Below are positions 52,199 to 59,213 of a stretch of DNA of 64,000 nt, one piece after another. The notes under the pieces are model-generated. The model made no database searches. It was not told the origin of the DNA and worked only from the letters and a program-made list of their open reading frames with translations. Position 1 is the first letter of the stretch. The number at the start of each line of letters is the position of its first letter. The position numbers were made by a program, and so were the translations under genes. Source of the DNA: Geobacter sp. AOG2 (lineage in GTDB: Bacteria; Desulfobacterota; Desulfuromonadia; Geobacterales; Pseudopelobacteraceae); contig NZ_BLJA01000001.1 in NCBI RefSeq assembly GCF_019972295.1, forward strand, positions 3,798,093-3,862,092, given 5' to 3'.

Positions 52199-52286
52199 AA
52201 TATGGGGACAGGCTACTTATTGAGGTGTCAACATGCCGAGGATAGCAAGAGGTTTCAAATGGCAATAAGTAGCCTGTCCCCATATT
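52199..52286 (+). mobile_element. 88-nt MITE with perfect 24-bp terminal inverted repeats
   Basis: AATATGGGGACAGGCTACTT (first 20 of 24) at 52199 is matched exactly by the inverted copy at 52263-52286. The centre starts ATGCCGAGGATAGCAAGAGG, again RAYT-like (MPRIARG). The perfect ends suggest more recent movement than the 51131 copy. Both copies are followed by GATGTTC. Confidence 0.85.
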
Positions 52287-52320
52287 GATGTTCCGGGTAA
52301 TTCATTTTAAAGGATCAAAA

Positions 52321-54072
52321 ATGTCATTCCAAACACCAATTACAATTGCCAATGCTATAGAGGATGTTGAGTATAATAGGCTTCTCTTGCCTGCAATTCA
52401 AAGAGAATTTGTTTGGTCAAATTCACAGATTGAGTGGTTGTTTGACTCTATAATGCGTCACTACCCAATTAGTTCTTTCTTGTTTTGGAAAGTTGAAGGA
52501 GAGACAAAAAGTCAGTATAAGTTTTATAGCTTCCTCAATAACTACCGAGAGAGATATCAGACACATAATGCTGAATTTAGCACTAACGGTGTTAACGATT
52601 TCATGGCGGTCCTTGATGGGCAGCAAAGACTTGCATCAATATATATTGGCCTGAAGGGGAGTTATGCCTACAAGATGCCACGGCTTTGGTGGAATAATGA
52701 TGAATACAGCATTCCCACAAGGCTCCTTTATCTCAACATACTAACGCCTTTAAATGATGAAGAAGATGGTAGAGTGTATGATTTTAAATTTCTAACCAGA
52801 GACGAATATAGTCAAGATAAAAGAAAGTGGTTTAAGGTTGGTGATATATTAAACCTCAAAAGCCTTTTTGAATTTAATAAGTATTTAGATGAAAATAGTT
52901 ATAAGGATAATGAATTTAGCTATGAGACCCTGTCTAGGTTGCAAGAATCAATACATACTGATAGAATGATTAACTATTTTCTCGAAAAAGAACAAAATAT
53001 AGATAAAGCTCTTAATATTTTTATTAGGATTAATAGCGGGGGAGAGCCTCTTAATTTTTCCGACTTGCTTATGTCTATTGCTATAGCAAATTGGTCAAAG
53101 AAAGATGCTCGCAAAGAACTGAATTTATTGGTAGATGAAATTAGAGACAAAGGTTTCTTTATTAACAAAGATTTAATATTAAAGACTTTCCTCGTTCTTT
53201 ATAGTAACGACATTAGATTTAAAGTGACAAATTTCTCTAAGGGCAACGCTCAAGATTTTGAAGAAAAATGGGATAATATTAAGTGTTCATTTCATAGTGT
53301 ATTTGATTTGATTAAATCATTCGGATTTACAGAAACCACACTGACATCTAAAAACGCTATTATTCCTATTATATACTATCTTTATCACAAGAACATTTAC
53401 ACTGATTTTCACAGAAAAAAATGTTATGAGGCAGACAGGAATGTCATTAAGAAGTGGCTCCATGTTGTTTTAATAAAGAGAACTTTCGGCGGACAAGCAG
53501 ACGCCATACTATCAAAGATAAGAAATGTTTTTACTGACGATATAGGTATAGAAAAAATTAAGCTGTCAATTCAGGAGTTTCCTCATGACTTGATTGTCAA
53601 GGAATTGCGTGGCACTACAAAAGACATGACATTTGATGAAGATTATATCGATAAGCTATTACAAATTCAAAAAGATGATTCTCTATGTTTCTCAATACTT
53701 GCAGTACTTTACCCTCACCTAGACTATAGGAATGGAGACTTTCACAAAGACCACATATTCCCAGAATCTATGTTTATGAAGAGAAAATTAACCAAACTTG
53801 GAATAGGTGATGTTGATTTTGAGTTTTACTTGGACCGTAACAATTACAATGGTATAGCTAACCTACAATTACTAGACAGCAATGAAAATATGTCAAAACA
53901 AGATATCGACCTTAAGACGTGGGTATTGGGCGAGTCCAAGAAAAAAAACCTTACTCAGAAAGAGTTCTGTGTGAGGCATTTGATACCTGAGCTGCTTGAA
54001 GTTTCTCAATTCAAAGAATTCATCTACGCCAGAAAGGAGCTTCTCAAAGGCTTGCTACTTCAACTCGCTTAG
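52321..54072 (+). CDS. GmrSD-like DUF262/DUF1524 nuclease protein
   Basis: The 583-residue protein has an N-terminal DUF262 (ParB/Srx-like) domain: LPAIQREFVWSNSQIEWLF, PISSFLFWKV and VLDGQQRLASIYIG. The C-terminal DUF1524 HNH-type segment has HKDHIFPESM and GIANLQLLDSNENMS. This fusion is the layout of single-chain GmrSD-type modification-dependent restriction enzymes; related DUF262 proteins occur in other defence systems. AAAGGATCAAAA precedes the ATG at 52321; a start at 52285 lies in the MITE. AT-rich. MITE copies or fragments lie at both ends. Confidence 0.82.
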   Translation: MSFQTPITIANAIEDVEYNRLLLPAIQREFVWSNSQIEWLFDSIMRHYPISSFLFWKVEGETKSQYKFYSFLNNYRERYQTHNAEFSTNGVNDFMAVLDGQQRLASIYIGLKGSYAYKMPRLWWNNDEYSIPTRLLYLNILTPLNDEEDGRVYDFKFLTRDEYSQDKRKWFKVGDILNLKSLFEFNKYLDENSYKDNEFSYETLSRLQESIHTDRMINYFLEKEQNIDKALNIFIRINSGGEPLNFSDLLMSIAIANWSKKDARKELNLLVDEIRDKGFFINKDLILKTFLVLYSNDIRFKVTNFSKGNAQDFEEKWDNIKCSFHSVFDLIKSFGFTETTLTSKNAIIPIIYYLYHKNIYTDFHRKKCYEADRNVIKKWLHVVLIKRTFGGQADAILSKIRNVFTDDIGIEKIKLSIQEFPHDLIVKELRGTTKDMTFDEDYIDKLLQIQKDDSLCFSILAVLYPHLDYRNGDFHKDHIFPESMFMKRKLTKLGIGDVDFEFYLDRNNYNGIANLQLLDSNENMSKQDIDLKTWVLGESKKKNLTQKEFCVRHLIPELLEVSQFKEFIYARKELLKGLLLQLA

Positions 54073-54102
54073 GAGAAGCCAAACAGTGGTTACGTCTCAA
54101 CC

Positions 54103-54131
54103 AGGGAACTAATAAGGAAACAGGCTGCCTA
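54103..54131. repeat. Fragment of the GGGGACAGGCTACTTATT family
   Basis: AATAAGGAAACAGGCTGCCT resembles one arm of the MITEs with two to three changes and no partner arm nearby. It marks the right edge of the low-GC block, after the DUF262 gene. Confidence 0.55.
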
Positions 54132-54228
54132 TCGATCCACCCAGATAATTCCGGGGGTCATCCTTAATGCCGTCCGCCCCCTCCCGGCACTCCCCCAACC
54201 CACACGCGCACCAACAGGAACCCAACCA

Positions 54229-54681
54229 ATGCCACACCACTTCGCAAAGGCCATACTCATGGGCATACTATCCACCCTCCTTACCGCTTGCGCGGGTGAG
54301 CGCCCGACCAACCTGGGCGTGCACGACAACCGGTTGTCCGCGTGCCCGTCGTCCCCCAATTGCGTTTCCAGCCAGGCGGCCGATGAACGGCACCGGATCG
54401 CGCCGTTGACCTTCACCGGCGATGCCGACGCGGCCTTTGCCCGGTTGAAGCGGGTTCTCTCCCACCGCAGCGACACGAATATCATCGAGGAGCAGCCCGG
54501 CTATCTTCGGGCCGAGTTGCACACCACCCTGTTTGTGGACGACGGGGAATTTCTGCTGGACCGGGATGCACGGGCGATCCAGGTCCGCTCGGCCTCGCGC
54601 CTGGGGTATTCGGACCTGGGCAAGAACCGCAGCCGCATGGAGGAGATTCGCCGCGAGTTCGCGGCAGCGGCGGACAAGTAG
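54229..54681 (+). CDS. DUF1499 family lipoprotein
   Basis: The 150-residue protein has a signal sequence ending in TACA (possible lipobox LLTAC). It continues with the DUF1499 hallmark CPSSPNCVSSQAADERHRI and DGEFLLDRDARAIQVRSASR. Members are small envelope proteins of unknown function. ATG 54229 is used. GC-rich again, marking the return to the core chromosome pattern. Confidence 0.85.
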   Translation: MPHHFAKAILMGILSTLLTACAGERPTNLGVHDNRLSACPSSPNCVSSQAADERHRIAPLTFTGDADAAFARLKRVLSHRSDTNIIEEQPGYLRAELHTTLFVDDGEFLLDRDARAIQVRSASRLGYSDLGKNRSRMEEIRREFAAAADK

Positions 54682-54869
54682 GGGGGCTGGGGCTGGTTTG
54701 GGGTCATTGAGAGACAACACACTAATTTAGCTATGAAATCATAAAACAGATATGGTATATTTGGGGAAAAAATAAGGGGCAACAACTACGTCGCCGAGCG
54801 CTCCATAAACGGATATCCTTTTATCGGCCTTTAAATGGCAAGCCAGCCATGGCATCGTGTGGAGCCGGT

Positions 54870-55973
54870 ATGACGGCAAAAGCTCACGATAATTATTGTC
54901 CCCGTCTTGATGGCCTGCGGGGCGTCGCCATCCTCCTGGTGCTTTTTTATCACTGCGGGTTTCTTCAGTTCAAAGGCGGATTCATCGGCGTCGACGTTTT
55001 CTTCGCCTTGAGCGGTTTCCTCATAACTTCGATGCTGCTCGCGGAAAATGAAAATTACGGCTCGATAAAGCTGAAAAAGTTTTATATGCGGAGAATCATC
55101 AGATTATTTCCCGCCTTGTGTTTTGTCCTGTTGTTCTATGTAATTCTGGATTTCGTCTTTCAGAAGCCTTTTCAACACATTTCCGAATTATTAGCCGCGC
55201 TGACCTATTGCCTGAATCTTTTCCTGGCCTTCAACCATAACCTGTTCATAGATAAATTGCACATAAATGCGGGGCACTTGTGGTCGCTCTCCATAGAGGA
55301 GCAGTATTACCTCTTTTGGCCGCTTTTGCTCCTGCTTCTGCTGAACACCGTCAAGCGTCGATCGTTTGTGCTTATTGCCGTATTACTCCTGCTCGGTCTG
55401 TCAATCGGTTCAAGATGTTATCTCGTCATGCATCAGGCCGGCGTGTTCAGGGTCTATTTCGGCAGCGACACCAGAATCGACAACCTTCTTTTGGGCAGCC
55501 TGGCAGCGGTCTTCTGCAAGCTCTTTCAAACGCCGGGAGACGGTTTTCTCAAATGGAGCGCTTACTTTGGCTGGCTCGGGCTTTTTTTCATCGTTTTTTT
55601 CGGGCGCGAAGAGCAGCCCGGGATGCTGTCCCTGGGCTTCACCCTGGTCGGCGTTTGCACCCTCGCGATCCTGATGCCCGCGGTTTATCTGCAAAGGAAT
55701 ACCCTTTCAAACGCCGTGCTCGATCAGTCATTTTTGAAGTGGACCGGAAAGCTGTCCTACAGCCTTTATCTGTGGCATTACCCGATCATCAAGTTGATTG
55801 GAAAAGTACACATGGGTTTTATTTGGGGGTGGAGGGTCTATGCCGCCGACATCGGCTTGTCCTTCGCTACGGCGGCCCTGTCCTATTATGCCGTGGAGAT
55901 GCCGTTTCTGTCGCTGAAAAAAAGGTTTGTCGCATCGGCCGCAGCCGAAAAGAAGGAGCTTTCGCCTGATTGA
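54870..55973 (+). CDS. Acyltransferase 3 family membrane protein (OafA-like)
   Basis: The 367-residue protein has about ten membrane segments. LDGLRGVAILLVLFYHCGF near the start holds the conserved His, GVDVFFALSGFLIT and LWSLSIEEQYYLFWPLL are family signatures. Members transfer acyl groups to sugars of O-antigen, peptidoglycan or exopolysaccharide. GGAGCCGGT before the ATG at 54870 favours that start over 54849. Single gene. Confidence 0.9.
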   Translation: MTAKAHDNYCPRLDGLRGVAILLVLFYHCGFLQFKGGFIGVDVFFALSGFLITSMLLAENENYGSIKLKKFYMRRIIRLFPALCFVLLFYVILDFVFQKPFQHISELLAALTYCLNLFLAFNHNLFIDKLHINAGHLWSLSIEEQYYLFWPLLLLLLLNTVKRRSFVLIAVLLLLGLSIGSRCYLVMHQAGVFRVYFGSDTRIDNLLLGSLAAVFCKLFQTPGDGFLKWSAYFGWLGLFFIVFFGREEQPGMLSLGFTLVGVCTLAILMPAVYLQRNTLSNAVLDQSFLKWTGKLSYSLYLWHYPIIKLIGKVHMGFIWGWRVYAADIGLSFATAALSYYAVEMPFLSLKKRFVASAAAEKKELSPD

Positions 55974-55977
55974 AGTA

Positions 55978-56112
55978 TATGGGACTAATGGGATTTATAG
56001 GACTTATAGGACTTATAGGAGCTATAGGACTTATAGGAGCTATGGGAACCCCGATTTCCCATAAGTCCCATTGGTCCCATAAGTCCCATGATTTCCCATA
56101 AGTCCCATGATT
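55978..56112. repeat. 9-nt periodic GGAC repeat cluster E, inverted arms
   Basis: GGACTTATA and GGAGCTATA units run left of 56045, followed by a short centre and CCCATAAGTCCCATTGGTCC-type units on the right. The whole can fold into a hairpin of about 60 bp. It separates the acyltransferase gene from the four-helix protein gene. Confidence 0.85.
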
Positions 56113-56118
56113 TTGATC

Positions 56119-56673
56119 TTACGATTTTTCCTTTCTCGCCTCCACCCTCGCCCTGGTCATCCTTTCGCGCAGGCCGCCGTCTTTCAGGAAATCCCGTTCC
56201 AGTGATTGTATCTGCCGGTCCAGCAGGTAGTTGGTCTGGTGGATCAGGCACAGGGCCATGTTGGCCACCACCTGGGCGGGGCGGGTCTCCACGAACGGGC
56301 GATAGGTCGCGAAATCCGCAGGGGTGGTATTCCCCAGTTTCCTCACATACCGGGCCTCGGGGGAATCCTTGGCCCAGATCTCCAGATCCCGCACCCGCAG
56401 GTAATCCCGGTAATCCTCCAGCAACTCCTCCAGGCTGGCCCGCGCCACGTTGGTCAGCTTGATCTCCATCTCCTTCGACGTCCCCGCCGCCTTGCTCCCT
56501 TCCACGATATTCTGCTTGCCCGAGCGGGCCGCCTGCACCATCTGGTCGATGGTGCGGTCGCCCCTGGTGAGGAACCGGGCGCAAAAGCGGAAGGTGAGGT
56601 CGTAGACAACTAAAGCCTTTTGGTAGGAGAGCAGATTCCGGTAGTCGCCGTGGGGCAGGATGATGGAGGTCAT
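56119..56673 (-). CDS. Four-helix-bundle (S23-like) protein
   Basis: The 184-residue protein with LLSYQKALVVYDLTFRFC, TIDQMVQAARSGKQNIVEGS, SLEELLEDYRDYLR matches the four-helix family named after proteins encoded in 23S rRNA intervening sequences. Members are often near repeat elements. Function unknown; no rRNA is near. The gene is flanked on both sides by GGAC repeat clusters E and F and a G-rich minisatellite. Confidence 0.85.
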   Translation of the reverse strand: MTSIILPHGDYRNLLSYQKALVVYDLTFRFCARFLTRGDRTIDQMVQAARSGKQNIVEGSKAAGTSKEMEIKLTNVARASLEELLEDYRDYLRVRDLEIWAKDSPEARYVRKLGNTTPADFATYRPFVETRPAQVVANMALCLIHQTNYLLDRQIQSLERDFLKDGGLRERMTRARVEARKEKS

Positions 56674-56692
56674 GGGAGGGTGGGGGTAGGGG

Positions 56693-56756
56693 CAGCGGGG
56701 GTGGTGGTGGCAGCGGGGGTGGTGGCAGCGGGGGTGGTGGTCGTGGCAGCGGCAGT
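56693..56756. repeat. G-rich minisatellite (CAGCGGGGGTGGTGG units)
   Basis: Three to four units of about 15 nt with five-G runs and GGTGGTGG follow the S23-like start region. On the plus strand such G-runs could form quadruplexes. The unit is unrelated to the neighbouring GGAC repeats. Confidence 0.85.
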
Positions 56757-56895
56757 TTTATGGGACCTATGGGACAAATAGGACTTATGAAAAGACTGGG
56801 CTCGCAAGGCCTTCCCATAAGTCCCATTGGTCCCATAAGTCCCATTGGTCCTATAAGTCCCATGGTTCTCATTAGTCCCATGGTTCTCAGGGGTC
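56755..56895. repeat. 9-nt periodic GGAC repeat cluster F
   Basis: Left arm GGGACCTATGGGACAAATAGG faces CATAAGTCC, CATTGGTCC and CATGGTTCTC units. It separates the S23-like promoter region from the first XRE gene. Confidence 0.8.
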
Positions 56896-56905
56896 ACTCT
56901 TTCCC

Positions 56906-57229
56906 TCATTCGTCCGCCGCTTTCAGTTTCATCATATACTGTATCACCTGGCGCACCTGCATGCTGGACAGGCCTTCGGTCGCCGCCAGCAGGACCTTTT
57001 CCTCGTAGCTCAACGGGCGTTGCTCCGCCTCCCGCGGGCCGTACAGTATGGTCTTTTCGTCCACGGCGAGGGCGTCGCACAGCCGGGGGAGGATCTTCTT
57101 CCCCGGACGGCGCTGTCCCCGTTCCATGGCCGATATGTACGGCTCCTTCACCTGGATGATCTCGGCCAACTGCTTCTGCGTGTAGCCCGCTTCCTCGCGC
57201 AATCTCCTGATGTTTTCCCCGACAGACAT
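56906..57229 (-). CDS. XRE family transcriptional regulator
   Basis: The 107-residue HTH regulator starts IRRLREEAGYTQKQLAEIIQ and continues VKEPYISAMERGQRRPGKK as helix-turn-helix. A helical C-terminus for dimer formation follows. It is a paralogue of the protein at 57346. ATG 57229. The motif AAGCTTAATCTAA lies 32 nt upstream, as it does upstream of the second XRE gene. Confidence 0.88.
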   Translation of the reverse strand: MSVGENIRRLREEAGYTQKQLAEIIQVKEPYISAMERGQRRPGKKILPRLCDALAVDEKTILYGPREAEQRPLSYEEKVLLAATEGLSSMQVRQVIQYMMKLKAADE

Positions 57230-57260
57230 TACCGGTTACCCTCCCTGTTGATGTGATTCT

Positions 57261-57273
57261 AAGCTTAATCTAA
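57261..57273 (-). promoter_or_regulatory. Shared upstream motif AAGCTTAATCTAA
   Basis: Found 32 nt before the XRE gene at 56906. A one-base variant, AAGCTTAATTTAA, lies 30 nt before the XRE gene at 57346. On the coding strand these read TTARATTAAGCTT, which might include a -10 hexamer. The pair of regulators may share or cross-regulate each other's promoter. Confidence 0.5.
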
Positions 57274-57345
57274 CACGGGGGCATGGCAAACCAAAAGCAT
57301 AATGCATTGTACGCACATGTTTGCTTAATCAAAAAGGATGTGCGG

Positions 57346-57744
57346 TCAGGTGACGGGACGGGACCGGACCGGACGGTTGGTGAAGGGTTGGCGCAGGATG
57401 AAGGGCCTGTAGGTATCGTTCCGTTCGCCGGCGGCCAGCAGGTCTTGTATGTACCGGAGCACGTGGAGTATCTGGTTGCGGGTGAGGCGCTCGATTATGG
57501 CCCGCAGTTCCGTTTTCTCCTGGTCTTCCCGGTGGTGTTGCGCCTTGCGCGGGCCGAAGAGGATGGTCATCTCGTCCACGGCGAGGGCGTCGCACAGGAG
57601 GGGGAGGAGCTTTTTCCCCGGACGGCGCTGTCCCCGCTCCAGGGCCGATATGTAGGCCGCCTTGACCCCGATGACCGCGCCCAGTTGTTGTTGCGTGTAG
57701 CCCGCCTCCAGACGGAGTTCCCGTATGCTGTTCCCGGTGTCCAT
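57346..57744 (-). CDS. XRE family transcriptional regulator, phage-type
   Basis: The 132-residue regulator has the same N-terminal HTH (LRLEAGYTQQQLGAVIGVKA, YISALERGQRRPGKK), with longer and different C-terminus. It is divergent from the small regulator gene at 57883, the layout of a phage repressor/antirepressor switch. ATG 57744 follows GAGGGGGCGATCATC. Confidence 0.88.
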   Translation of the reverse strand: MDTGNSIRELRLEAGYTQQQLGAVIGVKAAYISALERGQRRPGKKLLPLLCDALAVDEMTILFGPRKAQHHREDQEKTELRAIIERLTRNQILHVLRYIQDLLAAGERNDTYRPFILRQPFTNRPVRSRPVT

Positions 57745-57773
57745 GATGATCGCCCCCTCAGTGAATTATTGTG

Positions 57774-57786
57774 AAGCTTAATTTAA
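57774..57786 (-). promoter_or_regulatory. Shared upstream motif AAGCTTAATTTAA
   Basis: Lies 30 nt before the 57346 XRE gene, in the divergent region; one base differs from the copy at 57261-57273. Confidence 0.5.
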
Positions 57787-57831
57787 TCCTGCCGTTTGTC
57801 AAATAAAAAAATCAATATGTTTATTTTTAGC

Positions 57832-57860
57832 TTGACTACTAAATCAAATAGATTTAGTTT
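57832..57860 (+). promoter_or_regulatory. Phage-type promoter with operator CTAAATC-N5-GATTTAG
   Basis: TTGACT (57832-57837) and TAGTTT (57855-57860), 17 nt apart, form a candidate promoter for the small regulator gene. The perfect palindrome CTAAATC-AAATA-GATTTAG (57839-57857) overlaps it, so a bound repressor would block RNA polymerase. The divergent XRE protein is the obvious candidate. Confidence 0.6.
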
Positions 57861-57882
57861 TGAATCAAAAAGGAGGTGGTAC

Positions 57883-58059
57883 ATGACGGAACCAGATCAA
57901 CCGGATCATACCGCAAGCATGTCGCTGCGCCTGCCCCTGACCAAGAAACGGGAATTGCACAACCTGTCCCGGCGCACCGGCATCTCCGTGGGGAGCATCG
58001 TGAGGGGCCTGATCTACTCCCGCCTGGCCGAGGAGGAAGCCCATGCGCCGTGCGGTTAG
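57883..58059 (+). CDS. Small ribbon-helix-helix-like regulator
   Basis: The 58-residue protein has SMSLRLPLTKKRELHNLSRR, typical of a ribbon-helix-helix DNA-binding strand and helix, then GISVGSIVRGLIYSRLAEEE. A strong ribosome-binding site (AAAAAGGAGGTGG) precedes the ATG. It is divergent from the XRE repressor and first of a plus-strand series leading to the terminase genes. An excisionase/Cro-like role is plausible. Confidence 0.7.
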   Translation: MTEPDQPDHTASMSLRLPLTKKRELHNLSRRTGISVGSIVRGLIYSRLAEEEAHAPCG

Positions 58060-58107
58060 CCCGGAACCGGTTTCCGCGACCGCCGCGCGGTCAACGGGGC
58101 CGCCGCC

Positions 58108-58365
58108 ATGAAGGACCCGCAGCGGCACAATCACCAGGCCTGGCTGGCCTCCCCCCACGGGCGGAGCTGGCAGGCGGAGGCGGAGCGGCAGGGGCAGGGA
58201 CACGGGCAAAAACTTGAATCCGCCACGGAGACACAGAGACACGGAGAAAACCGGGAGGAAGGCAAAGAACAATTCGGTATGCAGGTTTCCCCCCAAAAAA
58301 TCTTTTTGTTTTTCTTTGCCTTCTCTGTGTACCTCTGTGTCTCCGTGTCTCTGTGGCAGATGTAG
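58108..58365 (+). CDS. Small prophage ORF probably truncated by repeat insertion
   Basis: An 85-residue frame starts MKDPQRHNHQAWLASPHGRS. From about residue 38 it runs into the terminal-inverted-repeat element (58222), giving low-complexity sequence to the end. A 22-residue frame (58042-58110) overlaps its start by the ATGA pattern. Real coding probably extends only to about 58215, the rest being element sequence. Confidence 0.35.
   Translation: MKDPQRHNHQAWLASPHGRSWQAEAERQGQGHGQKLESATETQRHGENREEGKEQFGMQVSPQKIFLFFFAFSVYLCVSVSLWQM
58222..58359. mobile_element. 138-nt element with CTCTGTGTCTCTGTGGC terminal inverted repeats
   Basis: GCCACGGAGACACAGAGACA at the left is repeated inverted as TGTCTCCGTGTCTCTGTGGC at the right (38-nt imperfect arms). 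No coding capacity. A relative of almost the same length is at 60755-60891. A non-autonomous mobile or structured repeat is inferred. Confidence 0.75.
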
Positions 58366-58400
58366 GTCTTTTTGATGGTATTGATTGAGGAGGTTACGAC

Positions 58401-58559
58401 ATGGAATGTCCCAAGTGCCGCTCCCGGCATATCCGTCTGGTGGCGGTGATCACCACCCCTTCGACCCTGGAGCGCGACGCCGACGATCAGGCCTGGGTGG
58501 AGGGGTATAGCTGCCTCATGTGCGGTTTTTGGGCGGATGCGGTCCCGGAGCTGCCGTGA
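58401..58559 (+). CDS. Small zinc-ribbon protein in the prophage remnant
   Basis: The 52-residue protein begins MECPKCRSRHIRLVAVITTP and ends YSCLMCGFWADAVPELP. Two CxxC pairs (residues 3-6 and about 41-44) form a zinc ribbon. GAGGAGGTTACGAC precedes the ATG. Small phage zinc-ribbon proteins like this are often near terminase genes. Function unknown. Confidence 0.65.
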   Translation: MECPKCRSRHIRLVAVITTPSTLERDADDQAWVEGYSCLMCGFWADAVPELP

Positions 58560-58772
58560 ATGGGTGGCTATGGGAAATTGTGGGGTTTATGGGAAATCAT
58601 GGGATTTATGGGTTATGGGACTTATGGGATTTATAGGACTTATGGGTTATGGGACTTATGGGATTTATGGGGCTTATGGGAAATCGGGGCTCCTATTTGT
58701 CCTATTGGTCCCATAAGTCCCATGGTTTCCTATTTGTCCCATAGGTCCCATAATCCCTATAAGTCCCATCAG
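58560..58772. repeat. 9-nt periodic GGAC repeat cluster G
   Basis: About 12 left units with GGACTTATG and GGATTTATG 9-nt spacing, then right-arm CATAAGTCC and CATTGGTCC units. It lies directly before the terminase small-subunit gene, showing that these repeats also occur inside acquired DNA. Confidence 0.85.
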
Positions 58773-58790
58773 CCTTTAAAGGAGGTACCT

Positions 58791-59213
58791 GTGCTGAACA
58801 AAAAACAACTGCTGTTCGTGAACGAATATCTGGTGGACCTGAACGCCACCCAGGCGGCCCTCCGGGCCGGGTACAGCCCGCGCCGGGCCGGTTCGACCGG
58901 CAGCGAGCTGCTGCACCAGCCGGAGGTCGGCGCGGCGATCCGCCAGGCGTTGACGACCCGGAGCAAAAAGCCGCAGGTGAGCAGCGAGGACATTATCCGC
59001 TCCATCGTGGAGATCCGGAGCAAGGCCGTGACCAGGGGGAGCCTCACCCAGGCGCTGAAGGCCAACGAGCTGTTGGGCAAGCACCTGAAGCTCTTCACCG
59101 ACCGGGTGGAGCACGCCGGGACGGAGGGGGCCGTGGAGCTGTCGGACACGGAGCTGTCCAACCGGCTCCTGACCCTCATCGCCATCCTTGAGGGGCGCGC
59201 CAATGTCCCATGA
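58791..59213 (+). CDS. Phage terminase small subunit
   Basis: The 140-residue protein starts with GTG after AAAGGAGGTACCT. LNKKQLLFVNEYLVDLNATQ, AALRAGYSPRRAGSTGSELL and a long helical C-terminus match the terminase small-subunit family (P27/Terminase_2-like). Small subunits recognise phage DNA and start packaging. It overlaps the large-subunit start by 11 nt. Confidence 0.9.
   Translation: MLNKKQLLFVNEYLVDLNATQAALRAGYSPRRAGSTGSELLHQPEVGAAIRQALTTRSKKPQVSSEDIIRSIVEIRSKAVTRGSLTQALKANELLGKHLKLFTDRVEHAGTEGAVELSDTELSNRLLTLIAILEGRANVP

Noticed and set aside
52285-52321. Upstream ATG as start of the DUF262 protein
   Set aside because: It would place the N-terminus inside the MITE end; the ATG at 52321 has AAAGGATC and begins the conserved domain.
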